In this document: positions 25,094-33,867 of the stretch, piece by piece
Layout of the letters: every line of letters begins with the position of its first letter
How positions within the stretch are numbered: position 1 is the stretch's first letter
NCBI GenBank assembly: GCA_964406005.1
Contig: CAYOPZ010000011.1
Span: 23,813-87,812, forward strand
Length of the DNA: 64,000 nt
Reading direction: 5' to 3'
Source: CAYOPZ01 sp964406005
GTDB taxonomy: Bacteria > Bacteroidota > Bacteroidia > Bacteroidales > SM23-62
Program-made: the position numbers and the translations under genes
The notes under the pieces: generated by a model
Seen by the model: only the letters and a program-made list of their open reading frames with translations
Database searches by the model: none
What the model was told of the DNA's origin: nothing

Positions 25094-26221
25094 ATGCCTA
25101 CCCGAAAGGAAATCCTGAAATATCTAAAACTGACCGTGTCAGTTGAGACAGAACCGGATAAAGATGTACAGGAACACATCGGAAACATGATCCTGGGAAC
25201 ACCCGGTAAGGTTCGTTACCGCCATACTTCATTTTCAGAAAAGTTACCGTTCCTGGGAAAGATCTATTTCCTGAACCTGAAAAAATCGGATAGACTACTG
25301 GGCACAATTGCTTTCAGCCTTCGTGACAGCCTGTCGGTCAACCGGGCACACCGGTCATGGTATGTCCGGTATTTTTCAATACGCGCTCCGCTGCGGGATA
25401 CAAATTTCAGGAGCGTAAATAAACACAAACGGGACAGTTCCGGGAGGGATAATCTATTAAAGTCCGCTGCCGGACCCTTTTTTGCCGACCCCGACCAGAT
25501 TGCCGGTGGTGAAAAGTTTGACAGCGACAGGTCCCTGGTATATGCATATATTGAGAAAGAGAACTTCCGGTCCTGGAACTTCAGCGAATCCGTTGGTTTT
25601 GAGACGGCCGGTAAAATACACACTTCCCTGTACAGTCGCTTCAGGCCAAAAATGGATCCCAGGGTGCGGGCCATCGATCCGGCTGACAAAGACTGGGTCC
25701 GTAACCGGCTACGGGAGTTTTACAGAGACTACAACCTGTTTACGATACAGAATCTTTTTTTCAATGACAATTACATGGTCTGGAAGGAAAACGGACGAGT
25801 GGTTGCCGGATGCCAGGCAAATCCGGAATTGTGGCAGATCGTAAATATCCCCGGATTCATAAGCAATTTTTTCCTCAGGGGGCTTGCACGCCTGCCCTTC
25901 CTTTCCAGGAGATACAATCCCGAATTCATGAAATTCGTTGCCTTTGAAGGCATCTGGTATGAGGAGGAATACGAAGCATGCCTGCTGCCCCTGATCGAGT
26001 CGGCACTGGCCTACCATAAGCTTTATCTCGGGATATTGTGGCTGGATTCATCCAGCCATGTTCTGAAGCTTATTAATAAACTGGGTAAAAGGGGTCTGGT
26101 TGGCAGATTCTTTAATACGATGCCAGGAGATATCCGGGTCCGGTTCATAAACTGGAAGGAAGAAGACAAACAGGAATTTTTCAAAAATCCCAGTTATATC
26201 TCGTGTTTTGACATGACCTGA
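25094..26221 (+). CDS. probable GNAT-fold acyltransferase-like protein
   Basis: A 375-residue soluble protein starting MPTRKEILKYLKLTVSVETE. The N-terminal half includes LLGTIAFSLRDSLSVN and YVRYFSIRAPLRD, and SVGFETAGKIHTSLYSRFRPK recalls the end of a GNAT acetyltransferase domain. The second half (DPRVRAIDPADKDWVRNRLREFY onward) may be another degenerate copy. I do not recognise a defined family or substrate. It is convergent with the XRE regulator, 7 nt apart. Confidence 0.5.
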   Translation: MPTRKEILKYLKLTVSVETEPDKDVQEHIGNMILGTPGKVRYRHTSFSEKLPFLGKIYFLNLKKSDRLLGTIAFSLRDSLSVNRAHRSWYVRYFSIRAPLRDTNFRSVNKHKRDSSGRDNLLKSAAGPFFADPDQIAGGEKFDSDRSLVYAYIEKENFRSWNFSESVGFETAGKIHTSLYSRFRPKMDPRVRAIDPADKDWVRNRLREFYRDYNLFTIQNLFFNDNYMVWKENGRVVAGCQANPELWQIVNIPGFISNFFLRGLARLPFLSRRYNPEFMKFVAFEGIWYEEEYEACLLPLIESALAYHKLYLGILWLDSSSHVLKLINKLGKRGLVGRFFNTMPGDIRVRFINWKEEDKQEFFKNPSYISCFDMT

Positions 26222-26228
26222 AACAGGT

Positions 26229-27038
26229 CTAAGACTTGGCTGGAAGTACATTCTTCTTAAGGACTTCCATATCGTGCCTGAGATGGGTGACGGTTTTGAT
26301 AAGTTCGGCTTCCGGAAGCAAAGGATCGGGTATTTCCGCGCTGATGAAATGAATAAATTTCCACACCTCCCTGATCTCTGAAATGTTTATATCAAAAGGT
26401 TCATATATTGGGTTTAATGAATACATTACCAATTTGTTATCCTTTTCCAATAAATTATCGACAATCTTGAAGACAATCCCTTCGTCAAGGGTCAGAACAA
26501 CGTATGCCTCCCCGCTGACAATTTCATTCCAGTCCTGCAGGAATTCCCCGGTAACCCATGAACGGTCCGGTATGGGAAGCATGGAATCACCGGATAGCTG
26601 GAATGTCCTGTATTTCTTGCTTCGTGACAAAAAAGGCAGCTGAAAAACAGGCAGTTGTCCGATGAATTCCGGATCGGAAAAACCGTTCATATAGCCTGCT
26701 TTCGCTTTTTCATTTACCAATTCGATGTTTTCCTCATTTCTTTCATCCACCGTTGTGGCAAGCACCCTCAGATTACTGCCCCGGAGAAAGACGTCATTGC
26801 CCCGTTCCAGTTCCGACAGCTGGCTTTCCGACAGCCGGTCAAGCGGAACCCTTATCAGAGTGTCCACGGCCACTCCAAAATATTTTGAAAGGGCCATCAG
26901 GGCCTGTATGCCGGGTTCGGCTACTTCGTTCTCATATCCGCTGAGTGTGGATCGTTTCATGCCCAGGATATGCGCCAGTTCGTCCTGGGTACGGTTCCTG
27001 CGTTTGCGCAGCATTTTTATATTCTGACTGAAGTACAT
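26229..27038 (-). CDS. XRE-family transcriptional regulator with S24 (LexA-like) domain
   Basis: A 269-residue DNA-binding regulator. The N-terminal helix-turn-helix (about 5-60) is MLRKRRNRTQDELAHILGMKRSTLSGYENE. The C-terminal peptidase S24-like domain has KAKAGYMNG, where self-cleavage would occur (Ala-Gly), FQLSGDSMLP with the catalytic Ser, and GIVFKIV with the catalytic Lys. This layout is common in Bacteroidota; many members are repressors rather than SOS regulators. A consensus promoter with an inverted repeat at the expected start point lies upstream, suggesting self-regulation. The targets are unknown. Confidence 0.88.
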   Translation of the reverse strand: MYFSQNIKMLRKRRNRTQDELAHILGMKRSTLSGYENEVAEPGIQALMALSKYFGVAVDTLIRVPLDRLSESQLSELERGNDVFLRGSNLRVLATTVDERNEENIELVNEKAKAGYMNGFSDPEFIGQLPVFQLPFLSRSKKYRTFQLSGDSMLPIPDRSWVTGEFLQDWNEIVSGEAYVVLTLDEGIVFKIVDNLLEKDNKLVMYSLNPIYEPFDINISEIREVWKFIHFISAEIPDPLLPEAELIKTVTHLRHDMEVLKKNVLPAKS

Positions 27039-27084
27039 GGCTTGCTTTTCTGATGGGAATGATTATATTTTAGTCGAATACAGC

Positions 27085-27099
27085 GATTAATATTTAATC
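27085..27099. promoter_or_regulatory. candidate operator for the XRE/S24 regulator
   Basis: Perfect inverted repeat GATTAA-TAT-TTAATC, directly adjoining the -7 element and covering the expected transcription start. Its symmetry and size suit a dimeric helix-turn-helix repressor. Confidence 0.5.
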
Positions 27100-27129
27100 A
27101 AAATTATAATAAATATTTTATAAAATCAA
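27099..27129 (-). promoter_or_regulatory. promoter of the XRE/S24 regulator gene
   Basis: Minus strand: TTG (27129-27127), exactly 20 nt, then TAATTTTG (27106-27099), a full match to TAnnTTTG. Start of transcription is expected near 27092, about 54 nt before the ATG. Confidence 0.7.
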
Positions 27130-27187
27130 AAATCGCTTTGCAATAATGCTTTCCAGATCATGCCGATCCCGGACATTAAGCCCCGAA

Positions 27188-27218
27188 TTGTGATTTCGCC
27201 GGATATGGCCTAAATTTA
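27188..27218 (+). promoter_or_regulatory. promoter of the CHAD-domain gene
   Basis: TTG (27188-27190), exactly 20 nt, then TAAATTTA (27211-27218), one base off TAnnTTTG. The start of transcription is expected near 27224, 13 nt before the GTG start codon. Confidence 0.6.
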
Positions 27219-27236
27219 ACACCGGAATATTTCATT

Positions 27237-28172
27237 GTGGAAAAATTTGAAGTCATACCTGGTGAATCTGTGGCTGAGAACATCCGGCGGATACTGAACG
27301 GTCAGATAGATCGTATTGCGGAACACTGCCCGGATAGCGGAGAAGAAGACATACACAGTTCTGTTCATGAAATACGGAAATGCTGCAAGCGTATACGTGC
27401 AGTCCTGCGTCTGGTACGTGATGAAATCGGCTACAGCGCCTATTACAGGGAAAACGTGTTTTACCGTGACCTGAGCCGGAGATTATCTGCAATGCGCAGT
27501 TTCAATGTACTGGTGAACTCCACACAGATTCTGCAGTCTGACCTTTCAGATACAATTCCAGTATCCTCATTCGAACCGCTGATAGGAACCCTGACCTCCC
27601 GGAGGAATAAAATGTTTGAGCGTCTTGTTATTCAGGAGAACATGATGCAGTACATCAGGAGGCAGGCGGAAGGTTCCCGGGCCCGGATCGGTGATTTATC
27701 CCTCATCCGTGATGATTTCGGAGCATTTCAGGAAGGTCTCCGGCGCGTCTACCGGCAGGGAAGAAAATTCAGGGATATTTCCAGGCAGTCCCCCACGCCC
27801 CATAATCTTCATCAACTGAGAAAAAAAATGAAATACCTCTGGTACCAGATGCTTATCCTGCAACCTATTTTTCCTCCTATGCTGGAAGTCTATACAGATA
27901 CCCTGGACCGGATTGGTGAAAATCTTGGGAATATCCATGATTTTTCTGAATTACAGCTGTTCCTGAAAGAAAATCACGGAATCCTTGAAAACAGGATGCA
28001 AACGACCCTGACGGATGCCTGTGAGGCAAAAAAAGCATCCATCCTTGGCAAAACATGGAACGACATTGATACAATATACGGAGAGAAGCCAAAAGAGCTG
28101 GCCAGGAGGTTCGCCTGGTACTGGAGAGTGTATCGAAACGGACAACGGGCAAGCTTCAGCCGGATGATATGA
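27237..28172 (+). CDS. CHAD domain-containing protein
   Basis: A 311-residue all-helical CHAD protein. Conserved His and basic residues appear twice, in DIHSSVHEIRKCCKRIRAVLRLVRDEIG (about 40-68) and PTPHNLHQLRKKMKYLWYQ (about 185-205), the two halves of the fold. CHAD domains bind inorganic polyphosphate and often accompany CYTH phosphatases; no CYTH gene lies here. The start is GTG 27237, 13 nt from the predicted transcription start. It is followed after 24 nt by a helical protein of unknown function. Confidence 0.85.
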   Translation: MEKFEVIPGESVAENIRRILNGQIDRIAEHCPDSGEEDIHSSVHEIRKCCKRIRAVLRLVRDEIGYSAYYRENVFYRDLSRRLSAMRSFNVLVNSTQILQSDLSDTIPVSSFEPLIGTLTSRRNKMFERLVIQENMMQYIRRQAEGSRARIGDLSLIRDDFGAFQEGLRRVYRQGRKFRDISRQSPTPHNLHQLRKKMKYLWYQMLILQPIFPPMLEVYTDTLDRIGENLGNIHDFSELQLFLKENHGILENRMQTTLTDACEAKKASILGKTWNDIDTIYGEKPKELARRFAWYWRVYRNGQRASFSRMI

Positions 28173-28196
28173 AAGGGGCATTAAAATCACTCACAT

Positions 28197-28835
28197 ATGC
28201 AAAAATCAAAAGTCAATAAGCACATCACCATGTTCAGGCAGGTAAATATGCTTATGGAAGCGAACCTGGAAAAATGGAAAGCCATTGATAAGATCCGGAA
28301 AACCTATGACGAATTTGTGAATCATCTTAAAAATATAATGGATCTCCAACCCGACCTTGAGAAAGACCTGGAACCCCTTAAGGCAGAATGGGAGCAAAAG
28401 CGTAAAATCCTGGTAAGTAAGGCTTTTCCGGTAGGAAATATTTTGATTGTTTATGCGGAGGACCACAACCGGAAACAAAAATTCCTGGCCGGCATGAGCT
28501 GGAATAAAATGAATTCCCTTAAATATAAGGACCTGCTGAAATCAGCCCTGAGCATACAAAAAACTGCAGCCTCCCATTCAAAAGAAAAACTTGAAGGATA
28601 CGGACTTACAAGCTCCATGATCGAGGAACTTGACGATGCGGTCAAACAATGCACTTATGCATTTAAAATGCGTTCCGACATACTTTCGAACCGGAAAAAA
28701 ACCAGAAAGAAATCCAGGAAACATTTCAAAGCCGTACAGACCCTGTTAAATGACAGGCTGGATAAGCTTATGACCGTTTTTTCGGGTACACATCCCTCCT
28801 TCTACCAGGAGTACCTCAAGACAAGACGCCTTTGA
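28197..28835 (+). CDS. helical protein of unknown function
   Basis: A 212-residue protein, nearly all helix by composition and rich in Lys. It has a basic stretch RKKTRKKSRKHFK near residue 165. No signal peptide, membrane segment or known motif is seen. It follows the CHAD gene by 24 nt and probably shares its transcript; the basic stretch could bind an anionic polymer, but that is a guess. I do not recognise a family. Confidence 0.7.
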   Translation: MQKSKVNKHITMFRQVNMLMEANLEKWKAIDKIRKTYDEFVNHLKNIMDLQPDLEKDLEPLKAEWEQKRKILVSKAFPVGNILIVYAEDHNRKQKFLAGMSWNKMNSLKYKDLLKSALSIQKTAASHSKEKLEGYGLTSSMIEELDDAVKQCTYAFKMRSDILSNRKKTRKKSRKHFKAVQTLLNDRLDKLMTVFSGTHPSFYQEYLKTRRL

Positions 28836-28897
28836 GAGGGTTCCAATGTATATAGAAGAATAGAATTTTTAACTTTAAGCCGTTAAAATCTTCCCGG

Positions 28898-29305
28898 ATG
28901 ACCCTGGATGAACTGAACAGAATCTGCAAGGATACATTTATCGGGCTGCTTGATATCCGTTTCACGGAATTTACGGGCAAAACCTTGCATGCAGAGATGC
29001 CCGTCACTCCATCCAGGCACCAACCCGGCGGGATTCTGCATGGTGGCGCCCTGCTTTCGCTGGCGGAAACCCTGGCCAGTGCAGGTTCCTTTCTCAGGGT
29101 TGACACAGAACGGTTTGAAGTGCTGGGGTCCAATCTCGCTGCACAGCATCTTGCCAGTGTCAGCACAGGTCTGGTGAAGGGAAGTGCTGAACTCGTCCAC
29201 GACACCGGCCATAAGCAGATCTGGGATGTTACAATCAGAGATGAAAAGGGAAAGGTTTTATCAATAAGCAGGGTTACCAACAGGATCAGAGAAAAAAACA
29301 GATGA
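28898..29305 (+). CDS. menI: hotdog-fold thioesterase, probable 1,4-dihydroxy-2-naphthoyl-CoA hydrolase
   Basis: A 135-residue PaaI-type hotdog thioesterase with the motif HGGALLSLAETLAS, including the catalytic Glu. It stands first in the menaquinone operon, 6 nt before menF. The pathway needs a thioesterase to release DHNA from its CoA ester, so MenI is the best call from context. A TAACTTTA element at 28870-28877 could be the -7 box of the operon, though no good TTG is found upstream of it. Confidence 0.8.
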   Translation: MTLDELNRICKDTFIGLLDIRFTEFTGKTLHAEMPVTPSRHQPGGILHGGALLSLAETLASAGSFLRVDTERFEVLGSNLAAQHLASVSTGLVKGSAELVHDTGHKQIWDVTIRDEKGKVLSISRVTNRIREKNR

Positions 29306-29311
29306 AAAGGG

Positions 29312-30475
29312 ATGAGGATTAAAGAAAGCTTCCGGAAGCTACACCAGATATGCCTTGATAAAAATTTGGAATTTGCATCGTTCAGGTTGCCGCTTCAGGA
29401 ATCCTGCACAACCTACATCCATACCTCGGATGAAATGACGGAATGGAACTCGCTGAAAGACATTCCGGATAAGAAAGGATTTCTGATTGCGCCCTTTGAT
29501 CATATAAACGGGGAGAAATACATTCTGCTCCATCCCGACCTTGTTTTCAATGATGCATCGGAATCTGAAAAATTCCTGAGAGAACTGGCATCCCTTCCCG
29601 GAAGAAAAGATCCAGGCCGGAAAGAGGAAAAACCACCTGTCGCTTCACGGAGAAAGTATGTGGAACAGGTCAATACCATAAAAAGTTACATTTCAAGAGG
29701 ATATTTCCAGAAAGCCGTGCTTTCAAGGGTCAGCGTACTGGAGCAGAATTTCCTTCCGGAGATACCGGAGATCTTCCAGATGTTGTGCCGGACCCACCCG
29801 GATGCCTTCGTATTTCTTTTCAAGGCAGGTGGTAATCTATGGATGGGCGCTTCACCGGAACCTTTACTGAGATTGGCGAATGGAAAAATATCAACCGTAT
29901 CCATGGCGGGCACAAGGCCCGTTAAAACCGAAAATGAAGATGTGAACAACTGGACACGAAAGGAGGTTCTCGAACAGGAATATGTGACCCGGTACATTCA
30001 CGATGTCCTGAGAACCTTTCATATCCGGGACTACAGCATTACCCCTCCGTATGTAAAACAGGCCGGAAGCCTTTTTCATCTTCGCACAGATTTCTCATTC
30101 CGGTACGAAGCAGGACAGATCTCCCTCCGGGACCTTATCGAGACCCTGCATCCCACGCCGGCTGTTGCCGGTCAGCCGAAAGAGGAGGCCATTTCCTTTA
30201 TCAAGGATATTGAAGAACATCACAGGGAATATTATACAGGTTATCTGGGGCCGGTCGGACCGGGGGACAGTATCGATCTTTTTGTAAACCTCAGGTGTAT
30301 GAAAATCACACCCGGTTACCTTGCGCTTTATATAGGCGGGGGAATTACCCTGGAATCCCTTCCCGAAGATGAATGGGAAGAGACAAAATGGAAAGCGGAT
30401 GCCCTGCTGGAAATCATCCGGTCACTGTTCAGACAAAAGGACCTTCACGATGCTTCCCAAACAACACATCGCTGA
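29312..30475 (+). CDS. menF: isochorismate synthase
   Basis: Chorismate-binding enzyme that makes isochorismate, the entry point of menaquinone synthesis. The 387 residues show the C-terminal chorismate-binding domain with FQKAVLSRV, FLFKAGGNLWMGASPEPLLRL, STVSMAGTRP, LHPTPAVAGQPKEEA and GYLGPVGPGDSIDLFVNLRC. The N-terminal third is less conserved, as usual. Its 3' end overlaps menD by 26 nt, so the two are likely coupled in translation. An entC-type role in siderophores is ruled out by context. Confidence 0.92.
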   Translation: MRIKESFRKLHQICLDKNLEFASFRLPLQESCTTYIHTSDEMTEWNSLKDIPDKKGFLIAPFDHINGEKYILLHPDLVFNDASESEKFLRELASLPGRKDPGRKEEKPPVASRRKYVEQVNTIKSYISRGYFQKAVLSRVSVLEQNFLPEIPEIFQMLCRTHPDAFVFLFKAGGNLWMGASPEPLLRLANGKISTVSMAGTRPVKTENEDVNNWTRKEVLEQEYVTRYIHDVLRTFHIRDYSITPPYVKQAGSLFHLRTDFSFRYEAGQISLRDLIETLHPTPAVAGQPKEEAISFIKDIEEHHREYYTGYLGPVGPGDSIDLFVNLRCMKITPGYLALYIGGGITLESLPEDEWEETKWKADALLEIIRSLFRQKDLHDASQTTHR

Positions 30476-32177
30476 TCTTGGATTTTTTTTAAGGAAATAC
30501 GGATTGAGGCATGTGGTAATCTGTCCGGGATCAAGAAATGCGCCTCTGATACAGCTCTTTACTGCCGATACCAGGTTCCATTGCCACAGTATTGTGGATG
30601 AACGCTCAGCCGCATACGTCGCGATGGGAATGGCCAGAACGCTTGGAGAGCCTGTGGCTGTCGTAACGACATCGGGTACGGCGGCTCTGAACCTGGCTCC
30701 GGGTGTGGCTGAATCTTTCTACCAGGAAATACCGCTCATTCTCCTGACGGCAGACAGACTGCCCGGAGCCGCCGCTAAAAAAGAAAACCAGGCCATCCGG
30801 CAGCGCGATATATATATTCAGAACAGCAAGGCGGCTTTTTCCCTGCCTGTGGCACCGGACTCAGATGAAGAACTGGAAGCTGCCGGAGAATTGATGGATG
30901 GGGCCATCCGCCTGCTGACAGAAATTCCCAAAGGACCCGTACAGATAAACATTCCCCTTGAAGAGCCCCTGTACGAAACGCTTCCGCCTGCCCGGGAAAT
31001 CCTGCCTTCCGATTCACAGGCCGGAAAAGCATTTCCAACTCCCGAAAAGACAGAATTCGAAGATCTGGCCGGGAGCATTGAAGGCAGGAAGAAAATCCTG
31101 ATCCTTCCCGGGATGTACCCCCGGGATCCTCACCTGTCCGGGGGGCTCGGAAATTTTGCCAGCCGGACCCATGCCCTGGTGCTTTGTGAGAACCTGTCAA
31201 ACCTTTGCGGACCGGGATTTGCGGAAAACCCGGAGACATTCCTTGCAGCGCTTTCTGCGTCAGCCAGAAAGAATTTAATTCCCGATCTGGTCATTACCTT
31301 TGGCGGTCAGATGGTATCCAAACGCATCCGGAAATTCCTGAACGAATGTACAGCATCGGAATTCTGGCACATCGGCACGGGCGCGGAATCAATGAATCCT
31401 TACAGCAACAAAGGCCGTGTAATTTGTGGCGATCCGGCCGTTTTCTTTTCAACCTTCCCTTTCCCCCCCGGCCCTCATGAAGAACCGGGCTATGCGGAAA
31501 AATGGCGGGAGCACGCAGCCAGGGTCAACCGGTTTGCCGGCGATTTCATTCGAAACCATGCCTTCGGCAACCTTGCAGCCATGCAGTGTGTCCTGGAAGG
31601 ACTTCCGGAAGGGACTGCGCTTCATCTCGGTAACAGCGGGGCAGTCAGGTATGCACAGTTTTTCCCTGCAAGGCCTTCCGTAACTTATTTCGCAAACCGG
31701 GGAACTTCAGGGATAGACGGTTGTCTTTCAGCCGCGGTCGGAGCCGCCATGGTTTCAGGAAATCTGCATCTGGCCGTACTGGGAGACCTGAGCTTCGTAT
31801 ACGATTCAAATGCCATGTGGAACGAAAATTTCCCCCCAAATCTTAAGATCATTGTCCTGAACGATGCCGGAGGAGGAATATTCAGGATCATCGAGGGTCC
31901 TGACAGAATGCCATTCCTGGAGGAGTATGCCGTTACACGCCATCCAGTATCTCCGGGTCTGCTGGCATCCGCATTCGGTCTGGATCACCGTATGTTCTCC
32001 GAAAAAGCCGAATTACTGGAATATCTGCCCGAATTCTTTGCAAAAAGGAATGTCCCTGAGGTCATGGAAATCGACACGGCCAAGTATGAAAATAGTACTA
32101 TCTTTAAGGCATTGTTCAAAAATTTAGAGGAACTGCACCATGACGAGCAGGGAATGGAAAGCGATCAAAGTATATAA
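30450..32177 (+). CDS. menD: 2-succinyl-5-enolpyruvyl-6-hydroxy-3-cyclohexene-1-carboxylate synthase
   Basis: Thiamine diphosphate enzyme joining isochorismate and 2-oxoglutarate to give SEPHCHC. It begins MLPKQHIADLGFFLRKYGLRHVVICPGSRNAPL; the ThDP Glu lies in STIVDERSAAYVAMGMART (read as HSIVDERSAAY). The C-terminal ThDP-binding part has ANRGTSGIDGCLSAAVG, AVLGDLSFVYDSNAMW and IIVLNDAGGGIFR. The ATG at 30450 gives 575 residues; the open frame reaches further up but lies within menF. The 3' end overlaps menB by 38 nt. Confidence 0.95.
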   Translation: MLPKQHIADLGFFLRKYGLRHVVICPGSRNAPLIQLFTADTRFHCHSIVDERSAAYVAMGMARTLGEPVAVVTTSGTAALNLAPGVAESFYQEIPLILLTADRLPGAAAKKENQAIRQRDIYIQNSKAAFSLPVAPDSDEELEAAGELMDGAIRLLTEIPKGPVQINIPLEEPLYETLPPAREILPSDSQAGKAFPTPEKTEFEDLAGSIEGRKKILILPGMYPRDPHLSGGLGNFASRTHALVLCENLSNLCGPGFAENPETFLAALSASARKNLIPDLVITFGGQMVSKRIRKFLNECTASEFWHIGTGAESMNPYSNKGRVICGDPAVFFSTFPFPPGPHEEPGYAEKWREHAARVNRFAGDFIRNHAFGNLAAMQCVLEGLPEGTALHLGNSGAVRYAQFFPARPSVTYFANRGTSGIDGCLSAAVGAAMVSGNLHLAVLGDLSFVYDSNAMWNENFPPNLKIIVLNDAGGGIFRIIEGPDRMPFLEEYAVTRHPVSPGLLASAFGLDHRMFSEKAELLEYLPEFFAKRNVPEVMEIDTAKYENSTIFKALFKNLEELHHDEQGMESDQSI

Positions 32178-32961
32178 TGACCTTGAATTCGACCTGTATG
32201 AGGGCATTGCCCGGATCACCATCAACCGGCCCCGTTACCGCAATGCCTTCACTCCGGATACAGCCAGGGAGTTAAGCGATGCATTCCGGCAGTGCAGGGA
32301 GATGCAGGAAGTCAGGGTCGTGATCCTCACGGGAGCCGGAGACAAGGCTTTCTGCAGCGGGGGTGACCAGCATACCAGGAACCTGGGAGGTTACATCGGC
32401 GACGACGGCGTCCCCCGGCTGAATATTCTCGATGTTCAGAAACAAATCAGGTCCCTTCCCAAACCGGTGATTGCCATGGTGAACGGTTATGCCATAGGAG
32501 GCGGGCATGTGCTTCATGTTATCTGCGATCTTACCATTGCTTCTGAAAACGCACGTTTCGGGCAGACAGGACCAAAAGTGGGCAGCTTCGACGCCGGGTT
32601 CGGTTCCTCCTACCTGGCCCGGATCGTAGGACAGAAAAAAGCACGTGAGATATGGTTCCTGTGCGAGCAGTATACGGCACAGGAAGCGCTGGAGATGGGA
32701 CTCGTAAACAAGGTGGTTCCGCATGAACAACTTGAGGAGGTCACGGTTGAATGGTGCCGGAAAATTATGAAACACAGCCCGCTTGCCCTGAGAATGATCA
32801 AAGCGGGCCTTAATGCCGAGCTTGACGGACAGGCCGGGCTGCAGGAATTTGCCGGCAATGCAACCATGCTGTATTATACGACGGACGAATCCCAGGAAGG
32901 CAAGAAGGCTTTTCTGGAAAAAAGAGACCCGGATTTCGATCAATTTCCGAAATTTCCCTGA
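32140..32961 (+). CDS. menB: 1,4-dihydroxy-2-naphthoyl-CoA synthase
   Basis: Crotonase-fold enzyme that closes the naphthoquinone ring from o-succinylbenzoyl-CoA. The 273 residues carry RPRYRNAFTPDTARE, the CoA/oxyanion motif FCSGGDQHTR, NGYAIGGGHVLHVICDLTIA and the MenB-specific QTGPKVGSFDAGFGSSYLAR, with SPLALRMIKAGLNA toward the end. It starts inside menD (38-nt overlap) and ends 3 nt before menA. Confidence 0.96.
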   Translation: MTSREWKAIKVYNDLEFDLYEGIARITINRPRYRNAFTPDTARELSDAFRQCREMQEVRVVILTGAGDKAFCSGGDQHTRNLGGYIGDDGVPRLNILDVQKQIRSLPKPVIAMVNGYAIGGGHVLHVICDLTIASENARFGQTGPKVGSFDAGFGSSYLARIVGQKKAREIWFLCEQYTAQEALEMGLVNKVVPHEQLEEVTVEWCRKIMKHSPLALRMIKAGLNAELDGQAGLQEFAGNATMLYYTTDESQEGKKAFLEKRDPDFDQFPKFP

Positions 32962-32964
32962 GAT

Positions 32965-33867
32965 ATGAACAGGATCAATATCTGGCTGAGCGCATTCAGG
33001 CTGAGGACTCTCCCCCTGTCCCTGTCGGCCACGGTCCTGGGGAGTTTTCTTGCTTACGCAAAGGGGTCCTTTAAATGGCAGGTGTTTATCCTGGCCAGCC
33101 TGACCATCCTCTTCCTCCAGATCCTGTCAAACCTGGCGAACGATTATGGAGATGCACTGAAAGGAAGCGACGACGAACATCGTATCGGTCCTCTCAGGAT
33201 CACCCAGACGGGACTGGTCAGTCATACCCAGATACGGTTCATGATCGTCCTTTTCATCCTGCTCAGCTTTATCTCGGGCACATTACTTATTTTTTTCGGC
33301 CTGGGGAAATACTCCGTTCTGGTTTACGGCCTGTTCTTCCTTCTCGGTTTTACCGCCATATATGCCGCAATCACCTATACCCTGGGACGGCACCCGTACG
33401 GATACCTGGGCCTGGGAGATCTGATGGTTTTTGTTTATTTCGGGATCCTTGGCGTCGGGGGCACCTATTTTCTTCATACCCGGGACTTCTCATGGAAGAT
33501 TCTCCTGCCGGCAGCCTCTGTAGGACTGTTGAGTGTGGGTGTCCTGAACCTGAACAATCTGCGCGATTGCGAAAACGACAGGCGGAACCATAAGATGACC
33601 CTTGTGGTCAGGATGGGGGTGCCCTGGGCCAAGGTCTATCACACGGTCCTTCTGATGCTTTCTTTTTTCCTGGGCCTGATCTACACCCTTCTGAACTATG
33701 AGTCTGCCTTCCAGCTCGGATTCCTGCTTACCCTGCCCCTGATGGTCTCCGATGTGAAGACCGTGATCTCCAATACGATACCGGTCGAACTGAATGACGA
33801 GCTCAAAAAACTGGCCATGATTACAATGATCTTTGCCCTCTCATTTGGCCTCGGACAAATTCTATGA
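32965..33867 (+). CDS. menA: 1,4-dihydroxy-2-naphthoate polyprenyltransferase
   Basis: UbiA-family integral membrane prenyltransferase that attaches the isoprenoid tail to DHNA. The 300 residues have about eight or nine membrane segments. The first Asp-rich motif is in NLANDYGDALKGSDDEHRIGP, with the second in NLRDCENDRRNHKMTL, both Mg-diphosphate sites. Its stop directly abuts the menC start with no spacer. Confidence 0.95.
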   Translation: MNRINIWLSAFRLRTLPLSLSATVLGSFLAYAKGSFKWQVFILASLTILFLQILSNLANDYGDALKGSDDEHRIGPLRITQTGLVSHTQIRFMIVLFILLSFISGTLLIFFGLGKYSVLVYGLFFLLGFTAIYAAITYTLGRHPYGYLGLGDLMVFVYFGILGVGGTYFLHTRDFSWKILLPAASVGLLSVGVLNLNNLRDCENDRRNHKMTLVVRMGVPWAKVYHTVLLMLSFFLGLIYTLLNYESAFQLGFLLTLPLMVSDVKTVISNTIPVELNDELKKLAMITMIFALSFGLGQIL

